Shown piece by piece: positions 45,901 to 55,953 of a DNA stretch of 64,000 nucleotides. Origin of the DNA: Clavulina sp. PMI_390 (Eukaryota; Basidiomycota; Agaricomycetes; Cantharellales; Hydnaceae); NCBI GenBank assembly GCA_015039315.1, contig WIDE01000111.1, positions 43,943-107,942 of the forward strand, in the 5' to 3' direction. The position numbers and the translations under genes are program-made. The notes under the pieces are model-generated. The model ran no database searches. It worked only from the letters and a program-made list of their open reading frames with translations, and was not told the DNA's origin. Positions within the stretch are counted from its first letter, which is position 1. Every line of letters starts with the position of its first letter.

Positions 45901-46937
45901 CCTTTCCGTGGCGTATCAGCGGCGTTCTCAACGTCAGCGTCAGACAAGCTAGATGTTGGAGCGTTGGTGAAGGAAAGCGTTGCGCTGCATGTTGTGCTCT
46001 CCTATCAAAAGGCCGCCAGTATCTCTACACAGATTGGCTTGCTTCGGAAAGGTCTTCTTGGAGGCTTTGCGGGCACAGAGAGGGGGAAGTGGTTTGGGAA
46101 GGTTGGAGATGTAGGTGTTCATTGCACAGTGTAAACTCCATCGTACGGATGAGGCTTACTCATCGCTTTTTCGCGCAGGGAGCGATTCCGATTGCTGTGC
46201 ATGTCCATCGTGCGGACCATATCATCAACTTATTATCTCTCAAGGTATAGTACCCATGTTTCTCTCACTGTCGCACTGGACATTACTTCTCACCTCCTAT
46301 GATAACAACCTCATTAGGATGAAGTCGAAAGTGAGATTGGAAAATCAATAAAGCTCGTTCTCGTTGGCGCAGCCGAAGCACACCTTGTGGCCGACCATAT
46401 CGCCTCCGCGGGTGTGAGCATTATCCTGCTCCCCACTCGGCAGCCGCCTCTGACGTGGGACCAATCAAGAGCCTTACCTGGGCCTCCATTAACGACGGAG
46501 AGTTCCATTGAGGTGCTCATGAAAGCAGCTCGGGACGCGCAAGACCGAATGGAGAAGAATGGGGGTGCTGATAGCGAGAGGATGAGATTAGCTATAGGCG
46601 TTCGAGAGGAGGGGGGAGGGTGGTCGGCAGGGAACACCCGGTTTGATGCTGGATGGGTATGTCTCGTGCGATCAAAGTGGTTACAAGTGCTACTTGTGCA
46701 GGTACTAACCCTTCGTATATCTCATTCTTGGGGACACATCTGCAGGTCTCATTAGCGTCCAACGGAACCATCGACAAGAGAACAGCACTAGCAATGGCCT
46801 CTTCAGAGGTGGAGGCGATATTTGGTATTCCGCCATCAACCGACATCGTGGCGTATAAGGGTGGAGATTTTGCCCAATTCGAGAGCAAGGTAGTAGCGGT
46901 GGTGTCACCCCAGTTGGGCTATGTGGATGTCTTGTAA
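42979..46937 (+). CDS. Bimodular membrane-anchored amidohydrolase, copy 3
   Basis: Same architecture as copy 2 and no disabling change found. The start MASKDKEQYFANSSPN precedes a membrane segment (LGTLFSLTIAGVVLIHRNIS) and QRVLAECDALLGLPG. Module 1 has TLIVNATIWTGANQGKEV, TPAIVDMHSHAGVKSIPIL (metal site, 43540), QPWLRSVDGIDTHDLNWELS, VLPGSANAIGGQAFVV, DFTGIIGLSNEFKFPIAAF, HHAHEAYLVPEVIKQAYAG and SDGPSAIHPRYL. GLGHRVGYLKPGWDADVVI follows. Module 2 has FTNVKKYWRKEDGEL, DLAGGSLSPGITTFGSELG, VHRADHIINLLSLK, LVLVGAAEAHLVADHIASAG and ends LGYVDVL. Its intron at 43704 begins with GC where copies 2 and 4 have GT. Only 234 bp separate it from copy 2, so its promoter must be short. Confidence 0.85.
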
Positions 46938-47161
46938 AGTTCGCTTTAACACCATTGTATTCTTAAGGAAGAGACGTAGCAGAACAGGTCTGAGTGAGGG
47001 TTGCCGTAATGTGGATTTGATGAGAAACGGAGGTCGGCGCACTGGCGATTCGCAGTTGGTTGCGGGCTGCGTCACAACCGAGAAATGTCGGCGAGTTCGC
47101 ACGCGACCCACATGGGACCACAGGCTTGCAGCTTGGGAGAACAACCACCATCACCACCAAA

Positions 47162-50100
47162 ATGTCCTCCAAGGACGGATGGAATCCTACAGAGAGGCTC
47201 TCTTCAGAGCTTCTGCCTACGTCTAGTCCTCAGGGTCGTCACCGAACTCGCTCCTCGCTTCCAGTCCGAGGGTTGCTCGCGACGTTGTTCACAATCACCG
47301 CGATCTCAGTACTGAGCACCCATCGCAGCCTTGACTCTTCCTACTGGACGAACGTGCCTCTCTATGCTGAGCGTGTCCTCTCCGAGTGTGAGGCTCTGCT
47401 CGAAGTACCAGGTAAGTCTCCGTCAACCCACATCGGGGCCGAGTGTTGATTCGCCCACCATTTCCAAGGCCCTGCTGCCGATTTCCACCAGCGCCTTGCA
47501 TCCGACCGTTTTGAACCCGGTACCAAGCACACCCTCGTCACAAATGCCACCATCTGGACCGGCGCGAACGATGGCAAAGAAGTCATCCATGGTGGAAGCA
47601 TTCTTCTCGAGAATGGCGTCATCAAATCTGTCACGTCTTCCTCTCTTACGGAACACCTTCTCTCTCGCTTGCGCCCGAACACCAATGTCGTGAATGCTGC
47701 TGGTGCTTGGGTGACTCCTGCTATCGTTGACATCCACAGCCATTCCGGCGTGGAATCCATTCCAGCTCTGGAAGGTAGCGCAGATGGAAATTCGGTTTTG
47801 GGAATCGCTCAACCCTGGTTGAGAAGCATCGACGGCATCGATACCCATGATATTAGCTGGGAGCTGGCAAGAGCTGGAGGTATAGCCACACAGCTGGTGC
47901 GTTTCAGAATAGGCGGCCCACTCCATGCTTATATTCATCTGATCAATTCTGGACTCATTGCTAGATCCTTCCTGGAAGTGCCAATGCTATTGGTGGCCAG
48001 GCCTTTGCTGTTAAGAGTCGCGCCACGAAGGAGCGATCCACGTTATCTATGGTGCTCGAACCACCAAACAACATCGCGGTGAATGGCAGCTCGCTACCTC
48101 TCCGATGGCGTCATATAAAGTGAGTGGATTCCCTTGAGTTTGGATTTATTTTTACTAACTTGCGGGATTAAATAAGACATGCTGCTGGAGAGAATCCGTC
48201 TCGCGTGTATTCTGGTACACGGTGAGTGACCGTATGCTCCACAGGGCAATTTTCAGTAGCTGAGCGTGCCAGTTATTAGAATGGATACTATATGGAAGTT
48301 TCGCGAATCGTGCGTATAATTTCTTTGACTCAATTGTAGAGTCGTGGCCTAATCTGTACACTATTGCAGCTATAATGAGGCTCGAAAGGTGAAGCTGGCA
48401 CAGGATGCCTATTGCGCTAAAGCCAAGGCTGGAAAGTGGGCGGGTCTAGCAGATACCTTGCCGACAGATTTGAAATGGGAGGCGCTGGTGGACGTCTTGC
48501 GTGGCAAAGTCAAGGTACATCTTTCTTTCTAGCGCCATGCCCATATGACCCGACTCACATGGTCCACCGCTGGTTTCAGGTCAACGTCCATATCTACGAG
48601 ACGGTATGCTATAACACCCCTCTGAGATGATTCCCCTCTCCCATTCTTAACCGCCTTCTCATCCCCTAGGTTGATTTCACTGGTATCGTTGGGCTTAGTA
48701 ACGAATTCAAGTTCCCAATTGCTGCATTCCACCATGCCCATGAAGCATATCTGGTACCCAATGTAATCAAGCAAGCATACGGTGGCGTCCCTGCCGTCGC
48801 AATCTTCGCTGCATTTGCAAGATACAAGAAAGAGTCCTATCGGGCCTCTGAATTTGCGGCCAGGATATTGTCGGATAATGGTATCCCTGTGATCATGAAG
48901 GTCAGCTGGCTCATTACCCATTCGTGGGGAGAAGGGTCGACTAATTGCTTGATGCAGAGTGATTCACCGCAACCAATCCACACTCGATTCTTACTGTGTG
49001 TTCCTTGCCAATAAAGCTATTGGCAATTCGCTAATTTTAGGGTGTTGTTTCCTCGTAGTCACGAAGCTGCACAGGCCCACTATTATGGCCTTGACGAGAT
49101 CAGTGCCTTGCGTTGTGCGTTCATTTCGTTGGAGATATTATTTTGCACGGCCTTACGTGATATATGGGATTATCTTTAGCCGTCACTACCGTCCCAGCTG
49201 ACGCAGCTGGATTGGGACATCGCGTTGGATACCTCAAAAATGGTTGGGATGCTGACCTTGTTATCTGGGATTCGCACCCACTCACTCTAGGGGTTAGTAT
49301 AATGCCCCTTCTTCTGTCTTGAGCATCCCCAACTCCTGAGCCACCTGCTCACATGCCTGCTTATCTTTTCATCTTGACCGTCAGTCCACGCCAAAGCAAG
49401 TCTTCATCGATGGTATACCCCAGCTATCGGGATCGACGTACCTCACGAAGCCGGCAGCCTTCCAGCATGCACCAAGGACTCCGCACTTTGACTGGGAGAG
49501 AAGAAAGGCCCTTGAATACGAAGGTCTTCCGCCTCTAGCGCCTAGGAAGCGGGTGGCTGGCTCTAGCAAGCGAGTTGCTTTCACGAACGTGAAACGGTAT
49601 TGGCGCAAGGAAGGAGGCGAGGTCAAGGTTGAGTTTGGAGGTGAAGATGATGTTGATGTGGACACGACGGCGGCCCTGCAGACGGTTGTGTTTGAAGATG
49701 GCCAGGCTATCTGCGTCTCCTCAGCTGCCGCCGCAACATCTTGCGCCTCGTTCGTCTCCTCCGCGACAGAGACCGTCGACTTAGCAGGGGGCTCTATCGT
49801 CCCAGGGCTGACGAGCTTCGGTTCCGAGCTTGGGCTAACCGATATTGTCCTCGACCCCACAACGGGCGATGGGCCAGTGCACGATCCTGTCGGCAACACT
49901 GGGACTAATACTTTACTTGCTGGAGTTGAGGCAAGGGCTTCCGACGGGCTCTTGTTCGGGACGCGAGATGCGCTGTGAGTGGTCTCTCCTCTAGATCCTA
50001 ACCCCATTGCACGCCCCCCTGATTGAGCACCTAAAACCTTGTCCGCTTGAACGATTTCATAGGATCGCGTATCGCTCGGGGGTGACGTCTGCTATTGCTG

Positions 50101-51105
50101 CTCCCGTTTCATTTGGAGTCTTCCGCGGTGTCTCGGCGGCGTTCTCAACGTCCGCAGCAGATAAGCTCGATGCGGGGGCGCTGTTGAAGGAGAGCGTCGC
50201 ACTCCATGTCTCGATCGGCTATCTGGGAACGACAAGCATCTCTACAGAAATCGGGCTGATTCGGAAGGGGCTGCTTGGTGGGTTTGCGGGTACTGAGAGG
50301 GGCAAGTGGTTCGAGAAGGTCGCGAGTGTGAGTGCATCTACTGCGACAACTCCGAAAGAGAACAACGCGTTTATTTCGATCGTATCATAGGGTAACATCC
50401 CACTGGTTGTGGATGTTCAACGTGCGGATCACATCGTCAATCTGCTCTCCGTGAAGGTATTGCCGTCCACCATTCATATCTCGTCCTACCTGCGTTGACC
50501 ACCTCTCTACCATTCATGAACTCTGATGATGATAGGCTGAGGTGGAGGCTACCACCAAATCTGCCCTCAAGCTTGTGCTCGTCGGTGCTGCCGAAGCACA
50601 TCTCGTCGCAGACCATATTGCCTCTGCTGGCGTGAGCGTTGTGCTGCTCCCGACGCGCCAGCCTCCACTCTCATGGAATTCACTACGAGCTCTGCCTGGC
50701 CCACCCCTCACGGCGGAGAGTTCAGTCGAGGTGCTCGTGAAAGCCGCTCAGAAGGCTCGCGCCGAGGGTGCCAGTAGTGGAATGCGAGTTGGGCTCGGCG
50801 TGAACCAAGGACTGGGCGGATGGCCCGTCCGCAACACACGATTCGATGCTGGATGGGTACGTCCTGATCTTTGTTTTATCTTTCTAGGGTAACAATGCTC
50901 ATCCCCTCTCTAGGTCTCACTGGCTTCAAATGGAACCATTACCCAGAGGCAAGCCCTGGCTATGGCGTCCTCTGAGATCGATGCTATATTTGGTGTCGAA
51001 GCGTCCACGGAGCTTGTTGCTTATCATGGTGGTGATTTCACCCAGTTTGAGAGTAAAGTGGTAGCCATAGTGTCGCCACAGCTGGGGCATGTCGATATTT
51101 TGTAG
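47162..51105 (+). CDS. Bimodular membrane-anchored amidohydrolase, copy 4
   Basis: The cleanest copy. MSSKDGWNPTERLSSEL leads to a single membrane segment (RGLLATLFTITAISVLSTHR), implying a type II membrane or secretory-pathway protein with the enzyme outside the cytosol (inference). Module 1: TLVTNATIWTGANDG, TPAIVDIHSHSGVESIPAL (47725), QPWLRSIDGIDTHDISWELA, ILPGSANAIGGQAFAVKSRA, KHAAGENPSRVYSGTRMDTI, VNVHIYETVDFTGIVGLSN, AAFHHAHEAYLVP, IPVIMKSDSPQPIHTRF, LGHRVGYLKNGWDADLVIWD. Module 2: RVAFTNVKRYWRKEGGEV, DLAGGSIVPGLTSFGSELGL, RDALIAYRSGVTSAIAAPVS, IPLVVDVQRADHIVNLLSVK, LVLVGAAEAHLVADHIASAG, RFDAGWVSLASNGTI and GHVDIL. The first three blocks match bacterial amidohydrolases of the LPGSANxIGGQ type. 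About fifteen exons, all introns GT-AG as read. Confidence 0.87.
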
Positions 51106-51375
51106 TCATTTTTCCTTCTTTCCCTGCCATACGTCATTGTACCCCCCAACAAATTTTATCAAATGTATTTTCCCGTTAAGCATAAACTCCTCTCGCAGAC
51201 TCCTATCGGATTTTTTATTGAAACGGCGAAATTTGATTGAGTGTGTGGGCTTTAGCCAAATAAGGGGGCTGGTCAACTTTTTTCCCACAGTGAGAACCAA
51301 CTGTTGTTCAGCGGTGGAGACGACTCGGGCTCGCATTACTCCGGACAGCCGACGACGACGCTGACCGACTCTGCG

Positions 51376-52964
51376 ATGGCGACATACACTCATCTCGTCG
51401 AGCCCATCACAAAGGTCCTGACTGGTGCGTCGTTCCGTAACTTGCGTCCCTGTTTGTGCGTTTAGGCTCACGGGGTCTCGTTCGTTGCTTGGGGTTGCCA
51501 TTATTATATCTCCGACTGAACTAATCATGGCCCACCCCACTCTTGCCCGTCCAACGCCTCGATTCTGCTCTGTCTATCTATCGCCAAATTTGTGGCTCTG
51601 CATGCAATCACACCGTGCCGCCACTTGCTCGCTGGCTTCCGCGCACGCGCGCTCGCTGTTGTGTTTTGCTTCCCTATGGCCGCGGCGCTGCTTCCTGCCC
51701 CTTGCTGACACCCAGCTCCTGGAGTGGACCTCACGTCCATAAGTGCAAAATCAGTCCGCAAATCACTCCTCACGACCAACAAGCACCTTGATGCCGAATG
51801 GATACGCGAACACAAGCAGGGCATCGATGAGCTCATCGCGCAGATATTCAGCCAGGTGCAGGCTGCCAACGCGAACGCGGCTGCACCTTCCTCTTCCGCC
51901 TCGAACGCGCATAACCACTCCAGGGCCCACTCTTCTGGTGCTGCTGCTGGTGCTCAACCCGCTGCTCAGAAACGCAAGCGCGAGGATGAAGGCGCGGCGT
52001 CGCGTCCTCCCATGCGAAAGGACGCATCCTCGGATAGCGCACCCCAGACCAAGCAAGAGCTAGATGACGAAGAATATGCGCGACGACTGTCAGCCTCGCT
52101 TAATGCCATGGGGCGTACAACGCGTGGGGGGTCCACGAGTACTAATGGAGGAGGAGGTGGAGGTGGTGGTGGAGGGGCCGCGGGAGTCGGAGGCAAATCC
52201 TTCCCCAAAGCAGGAAGTGCTGCTACTGGCGCTGCTGCTGCTTCAGGGAGTAGCGGGGGCAAGAAGCGGAAGGGGGCTTCGAGCAAAATCAAGAGCCCGT
52301 CCAAGATTGTCGACTCGGACGCGTCGGCGTCAGAGGGGGACGACGATGGGTACGAGGATGAAGAGCGCGATGCTGCACGACGTCCGAAGAAGAGTGGGAA
52401 GAGGAAGCGAAGCGGAGGGGACGGTGGGGGTGATGGTGGAGCAAAGGGAGGGTTTGGGAAGGAGTACGTGCTGAGTGAGCCATTGAGTGTGATATGTGGG
52501 CAGGAAAGGATGAGTCGGCCACAGGTCGTGAAAAAGATTTGGGAGTACATCAAGGTCTGTCTGACATATTATTATTTGGATTGACACTTGCCGTTTGACT
52601 GGTGCTGATACCTGTCTTTTCGTCGTGCTTTTGCCTTCCTTGACAGGGCAATCAACTTCAGAACCCCAAAGACAAACGACAAATCATATGTGACGAGAAG
52701 GTTCGCTCGAATTTCTCTTTCCCCCTTATCTCCATCGCCGCCTCAATCTGAGCTTCACCATCGCTCAATGACCATTCGTCCAATAGCTCGTCGCTGTATT
52801 CAAATCCTCAAAAATCAACATGTTTGGGATGAACAAAGAGCTTGGCGCGTACGTATATTCTATCACTGATCTTCTCTTCCAAATGCACACTGACAAATCA
52901 TCACTCCATCATCCACTCTCTCCAACATCACAGCCATCTGTTTGAGCCAGGCGAGATCCCGTAG
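51376..52964 (+). CDS. DEK_C and SWIB domain protein (chromatin-associated)
   Basis: SWIB domains occur in SWI/SNF subunits and related chromatin or RNA polymerase I factors such as yeast Uaf30. Exon 1 starts MATYTHLVEPITKVLTG and is cut by a long intron (51425-51725). The DEK_C-like helices follow: VDLTSISAKSVRKSLLTTNK and HLDAEWIREHKQGIDELIAQ. A low-complexity middle contains poly-Gly, basic clusters (KKRKGASSKIKSPSK; KKSGKRKRS) and acidic blocks. SWIB is GFGKEYVLSEPLSVICGQ, RPQVVKKIWEYIK, then across introns GNQLQNPKDKRQIICDEK, LVAVFKSSKINMFGMNKELG and AHLFEPGEIP with TAG at 52962. Domain order matches fungal DEK_C-SWIB proteins. Nuclear/nucleolar function is inference from the family. Confidence 0.9.
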
Positions 52965-54018
52965 ATGGGGTACCTACTACCGATAGACACAACACACACT
53001 CTTTTCCCCCTCAATTCCAGTTCCGGTCGTTCAAAACCATGTATCCCCAGTCGTGTTTTCGCCCACTCCAGCTCGCAGCGCTTCCTTCCCTCTCCTCTCA
53101 ATCTCGTCATCGCGTGGCACCTTTCCACCCCTCACACCCACCAGCCCAGCACCATATATAGTCTGGGCTCAAGCGCTCTTTCACCGATCACCATGTATGC
53201 CGTACTTATGGCACTTGACCAATAACCTGACATTTGGGATCATTTCTTTGTAGTTTCCCCCCTCGCTCTCTTTCCCTTCCCTTCTCGTATGCATGTCCCA
53301 CCCGCCTCACAACGCGCGCCCTGCGACACTCCCTCTACTAGCAACAACCCTGAGCTTGCACGTTTCTTTCTTTCCCTTCCTATCTTCTCTTGTCTGCCCA
53401 CCCTGTTTGTTTTTTCAAAACCTGTCATTTGATGATCTGCTCGAGCTAGTTCTCTCCCCCGATCACCCCAGCGAAATCTTATGATCTTTATTAAGCGCCA
53501 CAAAGGAGTTCAAGGCACACCATATGCGTGTATGCATCGAGCGGCCACGTGCTTGATTATGGGCGATGATGGCGAGGAAGGAGTGAGTGGGGGCTTGAGT
53601 GGGGGCTTGAGTGGGAGGGATTGTGCTACTGCGATTACAATTACACACAATGGGTGACTGGTATAGTGATAAGTATACGTGTGACGTAGGGGCGCTCACT
53701 ATGGATGATGGATAGCAAGCACGAAGGAGAGAGTGTGTATACTAGTGTGAATGCTTGTAGTACCAGGGGTACGAGTTGGTGGAGTGATAGTTGCATCTGT
53801 TGAGAGAGAAAGGCACGCAACTAGTCGCCACGAAACGAGAAGCAAGGGGTCGGGTATTGTCTTGTCGTTGTGAGGAGTAGGTAGGTTGGTCAGGTCGGTG
53901 TCGCAAGACATGTTAATTATTTTGGTTGATGTGATGCGAGTTTGTGTAGGGTTACAGTGAGTGGTGGCAGGTGGGTGTGACGAGAGTGAGAGAGACGTGT
54001 ACATTGTTCGTTCGTCTC
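52965..54018. other. Convergent 3' region between SWIB and oligoribonuclease genes
   Basis: About 1 kb of pyrimidine-rich then purine-rich sequence, without a recognisable gene; it should hold the facing 3' UTRs. It includes a short direct repeat at about 53580-53615 (GAGTGGGGGCTT repeated). Confidence 0.5.
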
Positions 54019-55602
54019 TCAGGTTGAGGATGTGAGCGAGGCGAGGACTTCTTCTCGCCCCTTGAATATGGTGCTTCGATAGTATTTTAGCTCTGGAGTC
54101 CACAGACAAGGGGAGGGGTTAGAGTCAGTATAGGGTGGTGGAATACGATGTATTGAGAATCTAATCTTGGGAAAGTCTTACCGTCTATTGACCCTTTGAT
54201 ATCGTCCAGCGCTCTGCGGAACGACCAAAATCACGAGCATTGAGTCAGGATGCCACAGAAGACACGGAGGAAGAGGAGGAGCGGCTCGACGGACCGGTGT
54301 CTGCTGTCCTTGGACATTTCCGTCCACTTTTCTGTTACTTCCGGGTACCACCGTCTGCAAATCTCCTTGACGGTGCTCACGTCTGGCAGGAGACAAAGAA
54401 AATATGCGTCATGTGAGAAACGCTCTCATAGCTAGAACAAGGAACACGGCAATGATACGGACCGACGATGCGATAGTGCAAATGCTTGACGAGATCGGGC
54501 ATGAATTCGACGAGGAAGGTCTTGTCGACGTGCACAGAGTTCCCTGCGAGCAAGGCGGCGCGCTCGTTGGGGATCCATGATTGGACATACTCGAGGATTT
54601 GCTGGCGCACGTATTCAAGCGTGTACGGTGAGGACAGGCACGCATTTGTGAGGCCCGACTGTTGGATGATTGGTTATTGCACAGGCGCGCGGACGTTCAC
54701 CGGAAGGGTGTGTACGTGTGAAGAAGAAGAAGGCAAGAGGGGGGCAATCAGCAATCAGTCTCCGCCTGCGATGGGATTAGCCTGTGGTGGGTGTGGGGCC
54801 TAGAACATCGATGTGCTGGGCCCCATATGGGTATTGAATGTAGTGGGGATCGCGCGCGAACAAGGAGGGATTGACCAGCCCAGTTGCGCGAAGTCGATAT
54901 AGAGTCATAAAAGGAAGGACCTCACTCACATCGCCGTGTTGCCTGATGCACCATGGGTCCATTGTGTCTAGAACTGCTTTATCCGTCTGGATGATAAAGT
55001 TGAGCCCTTGTGGATCGACAATGTCGAGGTTGCCGTTCGTGATGAGGACGGCGATCTCAAGCAGCCGGTCCTTGCGTGGATTCAGACCTGTCATCTAGGC
55101 ACAAGAGCAACCAAAGAAGAGGAAAAAAAAAAGAGTCGACAGATGATGGGCGGTCATGAGCTTTTTTTCTGTACATGCTGTAGAGATTTTTGGTAATATG
55201 TACTTCGCAATCGATCCAGACGAGGGGACCATCGGCCCATTGGAGAGGCTTAGTTTTCCGCGTCGACGGCTGCCCGCGTGAGCTGAATCGGGTGCTTGTG
55301 CTGGCGCTGGGTGTAGTGGACATGGTCGATGCCGATGGTGTCAGGGATGTACTGGTGGTGGTGGCGGAGGTGGAGGGAGCTGCGGAGGGTACGAACGGTG
55401 GAGCGTTGACATTCATGGTGGTGGGAACGGTGGTGTGCAGTGCCTTTATGTGATAGGTCGATCGATCAGACGCCGGGGCGGGAGGACCTCGGAAGAGGAA
55501 GGGGAGAGCTGGTCGTTTTTGTCGTCGGCTAGCCGTGCAAAGTAGTACTTGTCGTCCCTGTGGTAATCGTTGGGTTACTCCCCGCACGACGACACCTTTC
55601 AT
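54019..55602 (-). CDS. Oligoribonuclease (REXO2/Orn family 3'-5' exonuclease)
   Basis: The enzyme degrades 2-5 nt RNA to mononucleotides and works as a DEDDh exonuclease. Spliced on the - strand, it gives PLQWADGPLVWIDCE-MTGLNP (first DxE, interrupted by an intron at about 55190-55100), RKDRLLEIAVLITNGNLDIV, AVLDTMDPWCIRQHG, YVRQQILEYVQSWIPNERAA, LLAGNSVHVDKTFLVEFMPD (second Asp), [20 protein letters not shown] (third Asp), HRALDDIKGSIDELKYYRST and IFKGREEVLASLTSST. H(RALDDI) supplies the His/Asp pair, so the active site is complete. The Met at 55602 adds an Arg-rich, acid-free leader (MKGVVVRGVTQRLPQGRQVL) that looks mitochondrial; a Met at about 55415 (MNVNAPPF) would give a cytosolic form. 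A final exon lies at about 54019-54085. Confidence 0.9.
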
Positions 55603-55953
55603 CTAGGACTGGACAATCAGCCGCCGGGATCAATACAGTCAAATAACGGGAGGGAGGGAAAAGGAAAGTCCCTGGAATGGACGAGAGACATTCAGTCACA
55701 TGCATATATGTCTTGGCATTTCGGTCCGTCTTTTCAGGTACATACACGAGTTTTTAGTGATATTCGATTAGTTATTTGTCCTCTAGCTATAGCATCCACG
55801 TGTGGTGGTGACAAAAGGAGGACTGTCAGACGTGTCACGTGACACTATAAACAAACCACAACACCTTCTCCCCGTCTCGACCAAAGCTTTGTGGCGCGTT
55901 ACAGCAACGACAAGATACCCCCCAACGCGCGCACACCATCCACAGCACACGAT
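55603..55953. promoter_or_regulatory. Bidirectional promoter between oligoribonuclease and the acidic nuclear protein
   Basis: 351 bp separates two divergent start codons, so it must carry both promoters. A CACGTG-type element sits at 55834-55839 (GTCACGTGACAC). No clear TATA box was found. Confidence 0.45.

Noticed and set aside
47000..47160. Short frames between amidohydrolase copies 3 and 4
   Set aside because: Only about 220 bp of spacer; frames overlap the start of copy 4 and give no known product.
53580..53620. Short GAGTGGGGGCTT direct repeats
   Set aside because: Only two or three units in a G-rich 3' region; too short to be a regulatory array or CRISPR-like element.
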